Assembly (NCBI RefSeq): GCF_016862375.1
Contig: NZ_BOMV01000080.1
Location: 62,001 to 126,000 of the forward strand
Origin: Paractinoplanes rishiriensis
GTDB taxonomy: Bacteria; Actinomycetota; Actinomycetes; Mycobacteriales; Micromonosporaceae
Length of the DNA: 64,000 nucleotides
Direction of reading: 5' to 3'
The position numbers and the translations under genes were made by a program. Of this stretch, positions 24,851-34,058 are shown piece after piece; the first letter of the stretch is position 1; every line of letters starts with the position of its first letter. Under the pieces are notes generated by a model. The model made no database searches, was not told where the DNA came from, and saw only the letters and a list, made by a program, of their open reading frames with translations.

Positions 24851-25636
24851 ATGACCATGACACAGATCCGGCGCGCCGGGGTCCTCGCCCTCGTCGTCGC
24901 GACGACCACGACCCTGACCGCCTGCGCCGGGGTGGTCGGAGCAAAGATGACCTACAACGACACCGAGAAGGCGAAGATCACCGACATCGTGGTGGCCGGC
25001 GGCTCCGGCGACGTGACGGTGGAGACCGCCGAGGTCACCGAGACGACCATCACCCGGGTGATCCGGCGCAGTTCCGATCCCGGTGAGTCGTATCGGCTGG
25101 AGGGCAGCACGCTCACCATCGACACGTCCTGCGGCGTACGCTGCTCGGTCTCGTACCAGATAAAGACCCCACCCGGGGTGACCGTACGCGGCAAGCTGGG
25201 ATCCGGCGATGTCCGGCTGGCCGGCATCGCGGCGGCCGACCTCGAGGTCGGCTCGGGCGACCTGACCGTGCTGAACGCGGCCGGCCCGGTCAAGGTGCAG
25301 ACCAACTCCGGTGACATCAGGGTGCTGGACGCGAAGGGCACCGTGCAGACCGAGGCGGGCTCCGGCGACACCGACGTGATCAACGCGGCCAAGGCGGTCA
25401 CCGCCAAGGTCCACTCCGGCAACCTGACCGTGCTGCTGGCCGAGCCCGGTTCGGTGACCGCGGAGTCCGGCAGCGGCGACATCAAGGTGACCGTGCCCGC
25501 GGGCAGCTACAAACTGATCACCGACACCGGTTCGGGCGACGTCGACCGGCACGGCATGGACAGCGACGCGGACGCCACCAACGTCATCGACGTCAAGACC
25601 GGCAGCGGGGATGTGGCCGTAGCCTCGTTGCCATGA
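24851..25636 (+). CDS. DUF4097 beta-strand repeat lipoprotein
   Basis: A 261-residue lipoprotein with lipobox LTAC after an uncharged h-region. The mature part is a right-handed beta-repeat built from short units containing GSGD or a variant about eight times (VAGGSGDVTV, GKLGSGDVRL, EVGSGDLTVL, TNSGDIRVLD, EAGSGDTDVI), the DUF4097 pattern. Function unknown; such proteins often sit beside membrane stress regulators. Its stop overlaps the thioesterase start (ATGA 25633-25636). Confidence 0.82.
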   Translation: MTMTQIRRAGVLALVVATTTTLTACAGVVGAKMTYNDTEKAKITDIVVAGGSGDVTVETAEVTETTITRVIRRSSDPGESYRLEGSTLTIDTSCGVRCSVSYQIKTPPGVTVRGKLGSGDVRLAGIAAADLEVGSGDLTVLNAAGPVKVQTNSGDIRVLDAKGTVQTEAGSGDTDVINAAKAVTAKVHSGNLTVLLAEPGSVTAESGSGDIKVTVPAGSYKLITDTGSGDVDRHGMDSDADATNVIDVKTGSGDVAVASLP

Positions 25637-26379
25637 GCTTCTATCTCCCGCGTGGCGACGACCGGTACGAACCGACCGGAGCCACCGAGAGCCCCTGGGA
25701 CACCGCGATGCAGCACGGCGGCCCGCCGGCCGCCCTGCTCGGCCACCACCTGCGGCTGGACGGCCTGCGCCTGGCCCGGATCTCGGTGGACTTCCTCGGG
25801 CCGATCCCGCGCCGGGAGTGCCGGATCGAGGTCTCGCCGATCAAGCCGGGCCGGCTCACCGCCCTCAACGAGGCCCGGATGGTGATCGACGGCCGGGTCG
25901 CGGTCACCGCCCGCGCCTGGCACCTGGCGCCCGGCCCGCCGCCGCCGGTGGCCACCGAGGCGCCCCGGGCGGCGCCGCTGCCGGAAACCGAGGACCACGC
26001 GTTCGACGGCTTCGGCTACGGGCACGCGTTCGAGTGGCGCTGCACCTACGGCGGGCTGGACCGGCCCGGCGAGACGCACGTGTGGAGCCGGGCCCGGTTC
26101 CCGCTGATCGACGGCGTCGAGATGACCGGCCAGGACCGCGCACTCGTGGTCGCCGACTCGGCGAACGGCCTGTCGCTGGAGATGCCGCTGGACAAGTGGC
26201 TGTCCATCCCGCCGACCATGACCACCACGCTGCTGCGGCCGGCCGAGGGCGAGTGGGTGCACCTGGCCTGCCGCACGATCCTCACCCAGGACGGCCTCGG
26301 GCTGGCCGAGGGCGACCTGTTCGACTCAGCGGGAAAGATCGGGCTGGTGGCGCAGCCGCTGGTCGTCCGGGAGCGCTGA
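25633..26379 (+). CDS. Acyl-CoA thioesterase-like double hotdog protein
   Basis: A 248-residue protein with two hotdog folds, as in TesB-like acyl-CoA thioesterases. The N-terminal SPWDTAMQHGGPPAALLGHH contains the conserved HGGPP turn, and the second half has VWSRARFPLIDGVEMTGQDR. It probably hydrolyses acyl-CoA esters in the cytoplasm; chain length is unknown. It is coupled to the DUF4097 gene and overlaps the convergent acyltransferase by 54 bases. Confidence 0.75.
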   Translation: MSFYLPRGDDRYEPTGATESPWDTAMQHGGPPAALLGHHLRLDGLRLARISVDFLGPIPRRECRIEVSPIKPGRLTALNEARMVIDGRVAVTARAWHLAPGPPPPVATEAPRAAPLPETEDHAFDGFGYGHAFEWRCTYGGLDRPGETHVWSRARFPLIDGVEMTGQDRALVVADSANGLSLEMPLDKWLSIPPTMTTTLLRPAEGEWVHLACRTILTQDGLGLAEGDLFDSAGKIGLVAQPLVVRER

Positions 26380-27390
26380 CGGCTGCGGGATGACCAGGAC
26401 GGGCGCCGGCGACACCGGAACCCGGCTGCGCGCCACGCCCGGGATCAGCCGCGGGCGACGACCGGCCGACACGTCCTCCACCCAGCCGACGGCCAGCACC
26501 ACGAGACCCAGCAGCAGCGTGACGGCCGCAAGCCGCCAGGTGATGCCGACCCAGCCGTAGATCGGCAGACCGGTCCACGTCGCCAGCCGGCTCAACGCCA
26601 CGATGAACGGCACGTGCCACAGATAGATCGTCAGGGCCCGGGCGTTGAGCACGGTGAGCAGCCGGGACGACCGCACCTGCGGCGAGCAGCCGAGCAGCAC
26701 CAGCACGAAGGCGGCCGACCAGAGCGCGTTGGCCAGCGGGATGTCGTTGAGGTCTAGGCCACGCGGGCCCGGATGGGTCAGCGCCCACGCGGCACCGGAC
26801 ACCGCGAGCGCACCGATCAGCCACCAGCGGCGCTTGGCCAGCAGACCGTCGTGGTGGGCGAAACCGAGCAGCCAGGCTCCGCCGTACAGCGCCATGTCCC
26901 GGACGACCAGCGGCGGGTGCAGGCCGGCAAAGGTGATCACGGCGAGGCCCACGTACGGCGTCAGGATTGTCGGCAGCGGAAACCGGCGGAAGATCGGCAG
27001 CACCAGCGGGGACAGCAGCACGAACCAGAGGAAGTCCCGCAGGTACCACATCGCGGCGAGGGCCTCGAGCCAGTAACCGGTGGCCGGCGGGTCCTGCAGC
27101 GGGAACGCCCAGAGCAGCACCTGCCAGTCCCAGACCAGCCCGATCGCGAGCATCGAGGGCACCGCGACCGCGACCAGCACCCAGAGCGCGGGCAGCAGCC
27201 GCTGGAGCCGTCGTTCGACGGCCCACGGCCCGTGTCGGTCCAGGGAGGCCGCCATCATCGACCCGGCGAGCGCGAACATCACCGACATCGCGGGGAACAC
27301 GACAGTGAGCGCGGCCCATCCGGTGGAGTGGTAGACCACGACCCGGACGGTCGCGACGGCGCGCAGCAGATCCAGGTACCGGTTACGCAT
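26326..27390 (-). CDS. Acyltransferase family 3 membrane protein
   Basis: A 354-residue polytopic protein with about ten hydrophobic helices. The start RNRYLDLLRAVATVRVVVYH with its conserved histidine is typical of Acyl_transf_3 (OafA-like) proteins that O-acylate sugars or peptidoglycan. Later ALTIYLWHVPFIVAL is the usual late helix. ATG 27390 gives the canonical N-terminus; a 35-residue upstream extension is poor. The C-terminal 30 residues are cytoplasmic and overlap the thioesterase gene end. Confidence 0.85.
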   Translation of the reverse strand: MRNRYLDLLRAVATVRVVVYHSTGWAALTVVFPAMSVMFALAGSMMAASLDRHGPWAVERRLQRLLPALWVLVAVAVPSMLAIGLVWDWQVLLWAFPLQDPPATGYWLEALAAMWYLRDFLWFVLLSPLVLPIFRRFPLPTILTPYVGLAVITFAGLHPPLVVRDMALYGGAWLLGFAHHDGLLAKRRWWLIGALAVSGAAWALTHPGPRGLDLNDIPLANALWSAAFVLVLLGCSPQVRSSRLLTVLNARALTIYLWHVPFIVALSRLATWTGLPIYGWVGITWRLAAVTLLLGLVVLAVGWVEDVSAGRRPRLIPGVARSRVPVSPAPVLVIPQPSALPDDQRLRHQPDLSR

Positions 27391-27460
27391 AACTGTGGTA
27401 GTTAACCGAACGTCGGAGCGAAGCCGCAAACCAGCGTGAATTATCCCATAACCCGCAAAA

Positions 27461-28810
27461 TCAAAAACCCAGCTTGCGTAACTGACGCGGGTCACGCTGC
27501 CATTCTTTAGCTACCCGCACATGAAGATCCAAATACACCTTCGTGTCGAGTAACTTTTCGATCTCCAGCCGGGCCCGGCTGCCGACCTCCTTGAGGCGCG
27601 CCCCGCGCGTCCCGATCACGATCGACTTCTGACTGTCCCGCTCCACGTACAGATCCGCATAGATCTTGGTGAGGCCGCCCTCGACCATCATCTCCTCGAC
27701 GAGCACCGCGATCGAGTGCGGCAACTCGTCGCGCACGCCCTCGAGCGCCGCCTCCCGGATCAACTCGGCGATCAGCACCTGCTCCGGTTCATCGGTGAGC
27801 ACGTCGTCCGGATACAACTGCGGCGACTCCGGCAGATACTTGATCATCATGTCCACGAGGGACTGCATCTGATGTCCGGAAACGGCGCTCACCGGAACAA
27901 TTTCCGCGAAATCGTGCAACGCGCTGACCGCGAGCAGGTGCTCCGCCAGCTTCTGCGGGCTGACCAGGTCGACCTTGGTCACCACGGCGAACACGGTGGC
28001 CTTGAGCTCGGCCATCTCCTGCGAGATGAACCGGTCCCCGCGCCCCACCGGCTCGTCCGCCGGAAAGCACACCCCGATCACGTCGACCTCGCTCCACACC
28101 TCCCGCACGAGATCGTTGAGCCGCTCCCCGAGCAGCGTCCGCGGCCGGTGCAGGCCCGGCGTGTCCACGAGCACAAGCTGCGCATTCTCCCGATGCAGAA
28201 TGCCCCGAATCACATGCCGAGTCGTCTGCGGTTTGTTGGAAGTGATCGCAATCTTCTGCCCGATGATCGCGTTGGTCAGGGTGCTTTTACCCGCATTTGG
28301 GCGTCCGACAAAACATGCGAATCCGGCCCGATAAACATCGTCGCCGCCGGCTTCCGGTCGAACAGCTTCCCGATGCCGATGCGCACGCTCAGGCCCACCC
28401 TTGGCACTGGCCTGACCAGGCCCGCCCTTGGCACTGCCGCGAGCGGGCCCACCCTTCGCACTCCCCCGACCGGGCCTGCCCTTGGCGCTGCCGCCCCGAG
28501 CGGCCTCGCTGGCCTCGGACCGGTCGCCGCTAACGCCGGCTGCGCTTTCCTGACGCCGAGGCGCGCTGCCGCCCTTGCGGTCGTTTGATGGCTCGGCCCG
28601 GCGGGCCGCGCGGCGCTCCTGGCGGCGCAGCTCGTTGCGCTCCCCGGGCGTCAGCCGCCGTCCCTCACCCGCCGCCGCCCCTCGGGGCGACAAATCGGAT
28701 TTGTCGCCCGAGGTGGTGGTGCGCGAAATGGTGCCTGAGGTAGTTGGTGGGGTCGCCGAGCGAGCGGACCGCGCAGCCCGATCCGACCGCGGAGATTTCG
28801 GGTCGGTCAT
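27461..28810 (-). CDS. era: GTPase Era with long repeat-bearing N-terminal extension
   Basis: A 449-residue protein; Era is normally about 300. Residues about 155-449 are canonical Era, the GTPase that binds 16S rRNA during 30S assembly: G1 GRPNAGKSTL, G3 VDTPGLH, G4 VTKVDL, and the KH RNA-binding domain with VIGTRGARLKEVG. Residues 1-154 are a basic, disordered extension with four 9-residue repeats containing SAKG(G/R)P. The long start ATG 28810 overlaps the upstream stop (ATGA) and is therefore credible. DNA-level repeats and a 25-base palindrome lie inside the extension. Confidence 0.95.
   Translation of the reverse strand: MTDPKSPRSDRAARSARSATPPTTSGTISRTTTSGDKSDLSPRGAAAGEGRRLTPGERNELRRQERRAARRAEPSNDRKGGSAPRRQESAAGVSGDRSEASEAARGGSAKGRPGRGSAKGGPARGSAKGGPGQASAKGGPERAHRHREAVRPEAGGDDVYRAGFACFVGRPNAGKSTLTNAIIGQKIAITSNKPQTTRHVIRGILHRENAQLVLVDTPGLHRPRTLLGERLNDLVREVWSEVDVIGVCFPADEPVGRGDRFISQEMAELKATVFAVVTKVDLVSPQKLAEHLLAVSALHDFAEIVPVSAVSGHQMQSLVDMMIKYLPESPQLYPDDVLTDEPEQVLIAELIREAALEGVRDELPHSIAVLVEEMMVEGGLTKIYADLYVERDSQKSIVIGTRGARLKEVGSRARLEIEKLLDTKVYLDLHVRVAKEWQRDPRQLRKLGF
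28388..28495 (-). repeat. 27-bp tandem repeat in era extension, about four units
   Basis: Read on the minus strand, a 27-base unit recurs about four times with point differences, each encoding a nonapeptide with SAKG(G/R)P and a following G/A/E-R/Q pair. It lies inside the N-terminal extension of era. Copy-number change would keep the reading frame. Confidence 0.75.
28685..28709. repeat. 25-bp palindrome within era extension
   Basis: GGGCGACAAATC (28685-28696), one central G, then GATTTGTCGCCC (28698-28709): perfect 12-base arms. It is less GC-rich than its surroundings and is translated as part of the Era extension. It would fold into a stable hairpin in the mRNA. Confidence 0.75.
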
Positions 28811-29190
28811 GCGGTGACCGAGCCGAGCAACGACCCGTCCGGCGCCGCCACGTGGATCGGCGCCTCGGTGCCCAGGTCGCGCACCGCCGCGTGACCCGCC
28901 CCGTCCAGTTCCGACGCCTCGGTGACGACCGCGGCCGCCTCCAACCGGCTGGCTCCGGACGCCGCCGCCGACGCCACGGCCAGCTGCAATGCGGTCACGG
29001 CCAGGCTGGGCAACGACACCGTGGCCGCCGCATATGTCCGGCCGTCCTGGTCGCGTACCGCTGCACCCTCGACCGCGCCCACCCGCGCGCGTGCGCTTCT
29101 CGCCAGGGTGACCAGCTTGGCGTCCTCGGCGCTCAGCGCGCCGCCCTCGGTCGCCGGCACGGCGGCACCGGCAAAGGTCTGGTCAGGCAT
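28807..29190 (-). CDS. Cytidine deaminase-fold protein lacking zinc ligands
   Basis: A 127-residue protein whose middle (AKLVTLARSARARVGAVEGA, then AVRDQDGRTYAAATVSLPSL, then AVTALQLAVASAAASG) aligns by pattern with cytidine deaminases. Where active enzymes have a C/HAE and PCxxC this one has AATVSL and AGHAAVRDLG, so the zinc site is lost. It occupies the position of Rv2365c, between the CNNM gene and era, in Mycobacterium. A structural or regulatory role is inferred. ATGA overlap with era. Confidence 0.65.
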   Translation of the reverse strand: MPDQTFAGAAVPATEGGALSAEDAKLVTLARSARARVGAVEGAAVRDQDGRTYAAATVSLPSLAVTALQLAVASAAASGASRLEAAAVVTEASELDGAGHAAVRDLGTEAPIHVAAPDGSLLGSVTA

Positions 29191-30553
29191 CAGCGGTCTG
29201 TCTTTCCTCGGTTTCGGTCTCGGATTCGGGCTGCTCGGCCCGCGCCGGCGACTCCACCCGGCGCACCAGCACCGAGTCGATCCGGTTGCGCCGGCCCGTG
29301 GTGCCCTCGGCTTTCAGGTGCAGCCCGCACACGTCGACCGTCGCGCCCGGGATCGGCACCCGGCCCAGCGACTGCGCGAGCAGGCCGCCCACGGTCTCCA
29401 CCTCGTCGGCGGGCAACTCGACGCCGAAGATCTCGCCCAGGTCCTCGATCGGCAGGCGGGCGGTCACCCGCACCGCGCCGTCCTCGAGGTGCTCCACCGG
29501 GGGACGCTCGACGTCGTACTCGTCGGTGATCTCGCCGACGATCTCTTCCAGGATGTCCTCGATGGTGACCAGGCCGGCCGTGCCGCCATACTCGTCCACC
29601 ACGATCACCAGGTGGGTGCGTGCCGCCTGCATCTCGCTGAGCAGGTCGTCCACCGGTTTCGACTCGGGCACGAACGTCGCGGACCGCATCAGGTCGGCCA
29701 CCGCCTCGGACGTCGCCGCCGGATCACCGGACTGGGTCCGCCGGATCACGTCCTTGAGATAGAGCACGCCCAGCACGTCGTCCACGCTCTCCCCGATCAC
29801 CGGGATCCGCGAGAATCCGGACCGCAGGAAGAGGTACAAGGCCTGCTGCAGGGTCTTCGGCGCCTCGATCCACACCATTTCGGTACGCGGGACCATCACC
29901 TCGCGGGCGATCGTGTCACCGAGCGCGAACACCGAGTGGATCATCTCGCGTTCGCCGTGCTCCACGACGCCGCGCTCCTCGGCCAGGTCGACCAGTTCAC
30001 GGAGTTCCACCTGGCTGCCGAACGGCCCCTCCGGGAAACCCTTACCGGGCGTCACCGCGTTACCGATCAGGATCAGCAGCGACGCCAGCGGGTTGAGTAC
30101 CTTACCCAGCCAGCGCACCAGCGGCGCCGAGGCCCGGCCCACCGCGTACGCGTGCTGGCGCCCCACCGTCCGCGGCGCGACCCCGACCACCACGAAGCTG
30201 ACCACGGTCATGGCACCGGCCGTGACCAGCGCCGCCCGCCAGCCGGGCCCCCAGCTGTCGACCGCGACCAGGGCGATCATGGTGGTCGCCGTCAGCTCCG
30301 CCAGCAGGCGCAACAGCAGCAACAGGTTGAGGTGCCGCACCATGTCCTTGGCCACCGCGGCGAGCGCGGCCGCGCCCCGCTGCCCCTCCCGGGCCATCTC
30401 GGCGGCCCGGGCCGGCGACACCGTGGCCAGCGCCGCATCCGCCATCGAGGCCAGGCCGGCGAGGAACACCAGCAGCACCGCGATCGTGATCAGTTGTACG
30501 TCCGGCAGGCCCGCGGAAGCCGGGGCGGCGGCGATGAGATGAGCGGGGTCCAT
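29183..30553 (-). CDS. CNNM/CorC-family protein (hemolysin-like)
   Basis: A 456-residue membrane protein: four N-terminal hydrophobic segments (DUF21/CNNM, residues about 18-165), a CBS pair (IAREVMVPRTEMVWIEAPKT; LVIVVDEYGGTAGLVTIEDI) and a C-terminal transporter-associated CorC_HlyC domain (IEDLGEIFGVELP). CNNM/CorC proteins are linked to Mg2+ efflux. It starts 5 bases after ybeY and overlaps the next gene by 8 bases, so it belongs to the phoH-ybeY-CNNM-CDA-like-era unit. Confidence 0.92.
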   Translation of the reverse strand: MDPAHLIAAAPASAGLPDVQLITIAVLLVFLAGLASMADAALATVSPARAAEMAREGQRGAAALAAVAKDMVRHLNLLLLLRLLAELTATTMIALVAVDSWGPGWRAALVTAGAMTVVSFVVVGVAPRTVGRQHAYAVGRASAPLVRWLGKVLNPLASLLILIGNAVTPGKGFPEGPFGSQVELRELVDLAEERGVVEHGEREMIHSVFALGDTIAREVMVPRTEMVWIEAPKTLQQALYLFLRSGFSRIPVIGESVDDVLGVLYLKDVIRRTQSGDPAATSEAVADLMRSATFVPESKPVDDLLSEMQAARTHLVIVVDEYGGTAGLVTIEDILEEIVGEITDEYDVERPPVEHLEDGAVRVTARLPIEDLGEIFGVELPADEVETVGGLLAQSLGRVPIPGATVDVCGLHLKAEGTTGRRNRIDSVLVRRVESPARAEQPESETETEERQTADA

Positions 30554-30558
30554 GATGA

Positions 30559-31029
30559 TCAGCCGACCTGCCGTCCGGCCCGCCAGCTTTGCAGCAGCCG
30601 GTTCTGCAACGCGAACATCTCGCGCTCCTCCTCCGGCTCGGCGTGGTCGTAGCCGAGCAGATGCAGCGCACCGTGCACGGTGAGCAGGTGCAACTCGTCG
30701 GCGGCCGAGTGCCCGGCGGCCGCGGCCTGTTTCGCCGCCACCTCCGGGGCCAGCACGATGTCGCCGAGCAGGGCCGGCTCACCGGTGCCCGCCTCGCCCG
30801 GCCCGTGGTCGACGCTCCCCTCGTCCATCGGGAACGCGAGCACGTCGGTGGGGCCGTCACCACCCATCCAGCGGTGGTTCAGCTCGGCCATGTAGTCGAC
30901 GTCGACCAGCAGGATCGAAAGCTCGGCGAGCGGGTTGACCCCCATCTCGTCGAGCGCGTACCGGGCCACCGCGAGGATCGCGTCGGTGTCGACCTCGACT
31001 CCCGACTCGTTGGCGATCTCGATGGACAT
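30559..31029 (-). CDS. ybeY: Endoribonuclease YbeY
   Basis: A 156-residue rRNA maturation endoribonuclease. The zinc-binding motif HGALHLLGYDH is present near residue 118, and the LAELSILLVDVDYMAELNHR segment and TDVLAFPMDEG complete the family pattern. It participates in 16S rRNA 3' processing. It lies 23 bases after phoH and 5 bases before the CNNM gene, the usual order. Confidence 0.95.
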   Translation of the reverse strand: MSIEIANESGVEVDTDAILAVARYALDEMGVNPLAELSILLVDVDYMAELNHRWMGGDGPTDVLAFPMDEGSVDHGPGEAGTGEPALLGDIVLAPEVAAKQAAAAGHSAADELHLLTVHGALHLLGYDHAEPEEEREMFALQNRLLQSWRAGRQVG

Positions 31030-31052
31030 AGCGGTGCTCTTTACCCCTTGGG

Positions 31053-32132
<1,080 letters not shown>

Positions 32133-32241
32133 AGGGCGGCCCCGGGGGCCTCCGCCACCTGCTCTCGTTCTCGTCGCCAAGGGATCGTGCCATCGTATCC
32201 GCTGTTCCGCCCGCGTGCCGATGCCATTATCGCCCGCTCTC

Positions 32242-32275
32242 CCTGTCCCGTGCTCACCTGTCCCGTGCTCACCTG
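32242..32275. repeat. 15-bp tandem duplication at gene end
   Basis: CCTGTCCCGTGCTCA occurs at 32242-32256 and again at 32257-32271, followed by a further CCTG. The second copy supplies the TCA that is the stop (TGA) of the serine hydrolase on the minus strand; the first copy repeats that stop downstream. Confidence 0.85.
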
Positions 32276-33654
32276 CCGGCCCCCGCCGATGCCGGGCCTC
32301 CGTCGAAGCCTTCCTGCACCCGGCTGAACCGGTAGGTGGCCCAGTGCATCTGGACCACCGCGCCGGCGTCGTCGCGGGTGAGCCGCAGAAGTTCCCCGGC
32401 TTCCCGTCCGGAAACGGTGCGCAGCATGTCAGGTTGCCCGTCCAGCGGCTGGAAGACCGACGGCGGCAGTCCGGCGGGCGCGTCCGCGTACGTGGCCCGC
32501 AGGGTGTTGTCCCGCCAGGAGAAAGCGAACGGCGAGCCCTCGCTCCACCAGACGCCGAGGACGCTGCGGTACGCAGCGGGCGCGGGCGGCGCGATCGCCC
32601 AGGGAGTGATGTCGGCCGGGTCCTGCTCGACGGCGAGTTTCAGCAGTTCGTGTACGAGTTCGTTGGTCTCGGCGGCGGTGCCGGAGGAACCGAGGACGGC
32701 GCACCCGAGGCCGCCGGGCGTGCCGTCGCCGCCGCGCCGGCCGTAGACGCCGGCCAGGAAGCCGGGCATAGCGCCGTCGTGCCCGACGTCCACCACCCGT
32801 TTGCCCTGCGGCACGAGGATCAGCCCGAGTCCGAAGCCGCTCGACCAGACGGCCTCGTCGCGGGTGGTGAGCGGCCAGCGCGCCTCGTCGAGGGTGGCGG
32901 CCGCCAGCACCTTGCCGTCCGGGTCGGCGGTTTCCGGGCTGACCAGGAACGCGGCCCACCTGGCCATGTCGCTCGCGGTGCTCCAGAGCTGCGCGGCCGG
33001 GTTGACCCCGCGCAGGTCGAACTGGGGTTCGGGCCGGGCGGCGTCGGAGTATGCGTCGACCAGGTAGCCGACGGCGGCCTGCGGCGGCGCGGCAACCGTG
33101 GTGGCGTCGAGCCCGAGCGGGCCGAGGATGCGGTCGGCGAGCACCTGCTCCCAGGTGCCGCCGCGCAGTTTGGCGACGAGCTGGCCGAGGATCGCGAACC
33201 CGAGGTTGGAGTAGTGGTAGCGCCGCGCGTTCGGCAGCACCCGCTCGGCCCGGTCGAGCTCGGCGAGCAGCGCGGCCGCGTCCGGGGTGATCAGGGTGTC
33301 CCACACGTCGCCGGCGGGTTCGCGCTGCAGGCCGGCGGTGTGCGACAGGATCCGGCGGATGGTGGCGTCGCCGTGCGCCGGCACGTCGAGGTGAGCCGAG
33401 ATCGGCTGGTCCAGGTCGAGCAGGCCGTCATCGCGGGCCTGGAGCACGAGCACGGCGGTGAAGGTCTTGGTGACCGACCCGATCCGGAACCGGGTGTCCG
33501 GCCCGAGCGGGTGGTCCGGGTTGCCGCTGTCCCCGATCGTGCAGGTCCACGGCTCGCGGTCGGCCCGGTGCAGGGCCACGGACAGGGCCGGAATGCGGCC
33601 GTCGGCCTGGGCTTTCCGGGCGGCTCGTTCGTAGCGCGCGACCGGCGCGCTCAT
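32269..33654 (-). CDS. Beta-lactamase-fold serine hydrolase
   Basis: A 461-residue class C beta-lactamase/DD-peptidase-like protein. The active-site SxxK is in FRIGSVTKTFTAV near residue 60, the YxN equivalent in RRYHYSNLGFAIL, and the late motif in VVDVGHDGAMPGFL. No signal peptide is evident, so it is probably a cytoplasmic esterase or peptidase of this family; a small C-terminal lipocalin-like domain follows from about residue 360. Coupled to the HIT gene upstream (ATGA 33651-33654). Confidence 0.85.
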   Translation of the reverse strand: MSAPVARYERAARKAQADGRIPALSVALHRADREPWTCTIGDSGNPDHPLGPDTRFRIGSVTKTFTAVLVLQARDDGLLDLDQPISAHLDVPAHGDATIRRILSHTAGLQREPAGDVWDTLITPDAAALLAELDRAERVLPNARRYHYSNLGFAILGQLVAKLRGGTWEQVLADRILGPLGLDATTVAAPPQAAVGYLVDAYSDAARPEPQFDLRGVNPAAQLWSTASDMARWAAFLVSPETADPDGKVLAAATLDEARWPLTTRDEAVWSSGFGLGLILVPQGKRVVDVGHDGAMPGFLAGVYGRRGGDGTPGGLGCAVLGSSGTAAETNELVHELLKLAVEQDPADITPWAIAPPAPAAYRSVLGVWWSEGSPFAFSWRDNTLRATYADAPAGLPPSVFQPLDGQPDMLRTVSGREAGELLRLTRDDAGAVVQMHWATYRFSRVQEGFDGGPASAGAGR

Positions 33655-34004
33655 CGCGGGGCCAGCATCGGGCCGAGGGGTTCGCCGCCAAGGACATGAC
33701 CATGTACGTGGAACACGACCTGTCCCGCGTATTCGCCGGTGTTGAAGAGCAGCCGGTAGCCGTTCTTGACGAGTCCCTCGGCCTCGGCCACCTCGGCGGC
33801 CGCGGCGAGCACATCCGCGGCGGCGGACGGGTCGGCGCGGGCCAGCGACGCCACGTCCGGATGGTGGCCTTTGGGAATCACCAGGACGTGTACGGGCGCC
33901 TTGGGGTCGATGTCCCGGAAGGCGAGCGTGGTGTCGGTCTCATGCACGACCGTCGCGGGGATCTCGCCGGCGACGATGCGGCAGAACAGGCAGTCGTTGT
34001 CCAC
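33651..34004 (-). CDS. HIT-family nucleotide-binding protein
   Basis: A 117-residue histidine-triad hydrolase. It begins DNDCLFCRIVAGEIPATVVH, with the CxxC of HINT-type proteins, and ends with the triad VVFHVHGHVLGG, which hydrolyses nucleoside phosphoramidates or dinucleotides. GTG 34004 is the only start that gives the canonical N-terminus. Divergent from the beta-glucosidase gene. In many actinobacteria a HIT gene lies near phoH and rsmE, which fits. Confidence 0.9.
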   Translation of the reverse strand: MDNDCLFCRIVAGEIPATVVHETDTTLAFRDIDPKAPVHVLVIPKGHHPDVASLARADPSAAADVLAAAAEVAEAEGLVKNGYRLLFNTGEYAGQVVFHVHGHVLGGEPLGPMLAPR

Positions 34005-34044
34005 CCCTGGGATCTTAAGGTGGCAGCGGTACACGAACCGACTG

Positions 34045-34058
34045 TGGGAGCGCTCCAT
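34045..34058 (+). promoter_or_regulatory. CebR-like operator overlapping beta-glucosidase start
   Basis: TGGGAGCGCTCCAT matches 12 consecutive bases of the CebR box TGGGAGCGCTCCCA known for cellobiose regulons in Streptomyces. The site includes the Shine-Dalgarno GGGAG and abuts ATG 34057. A LacI-family repressor bound here would block transcription through the start region. No cebR gene is in the window. Confidence 0.7.
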
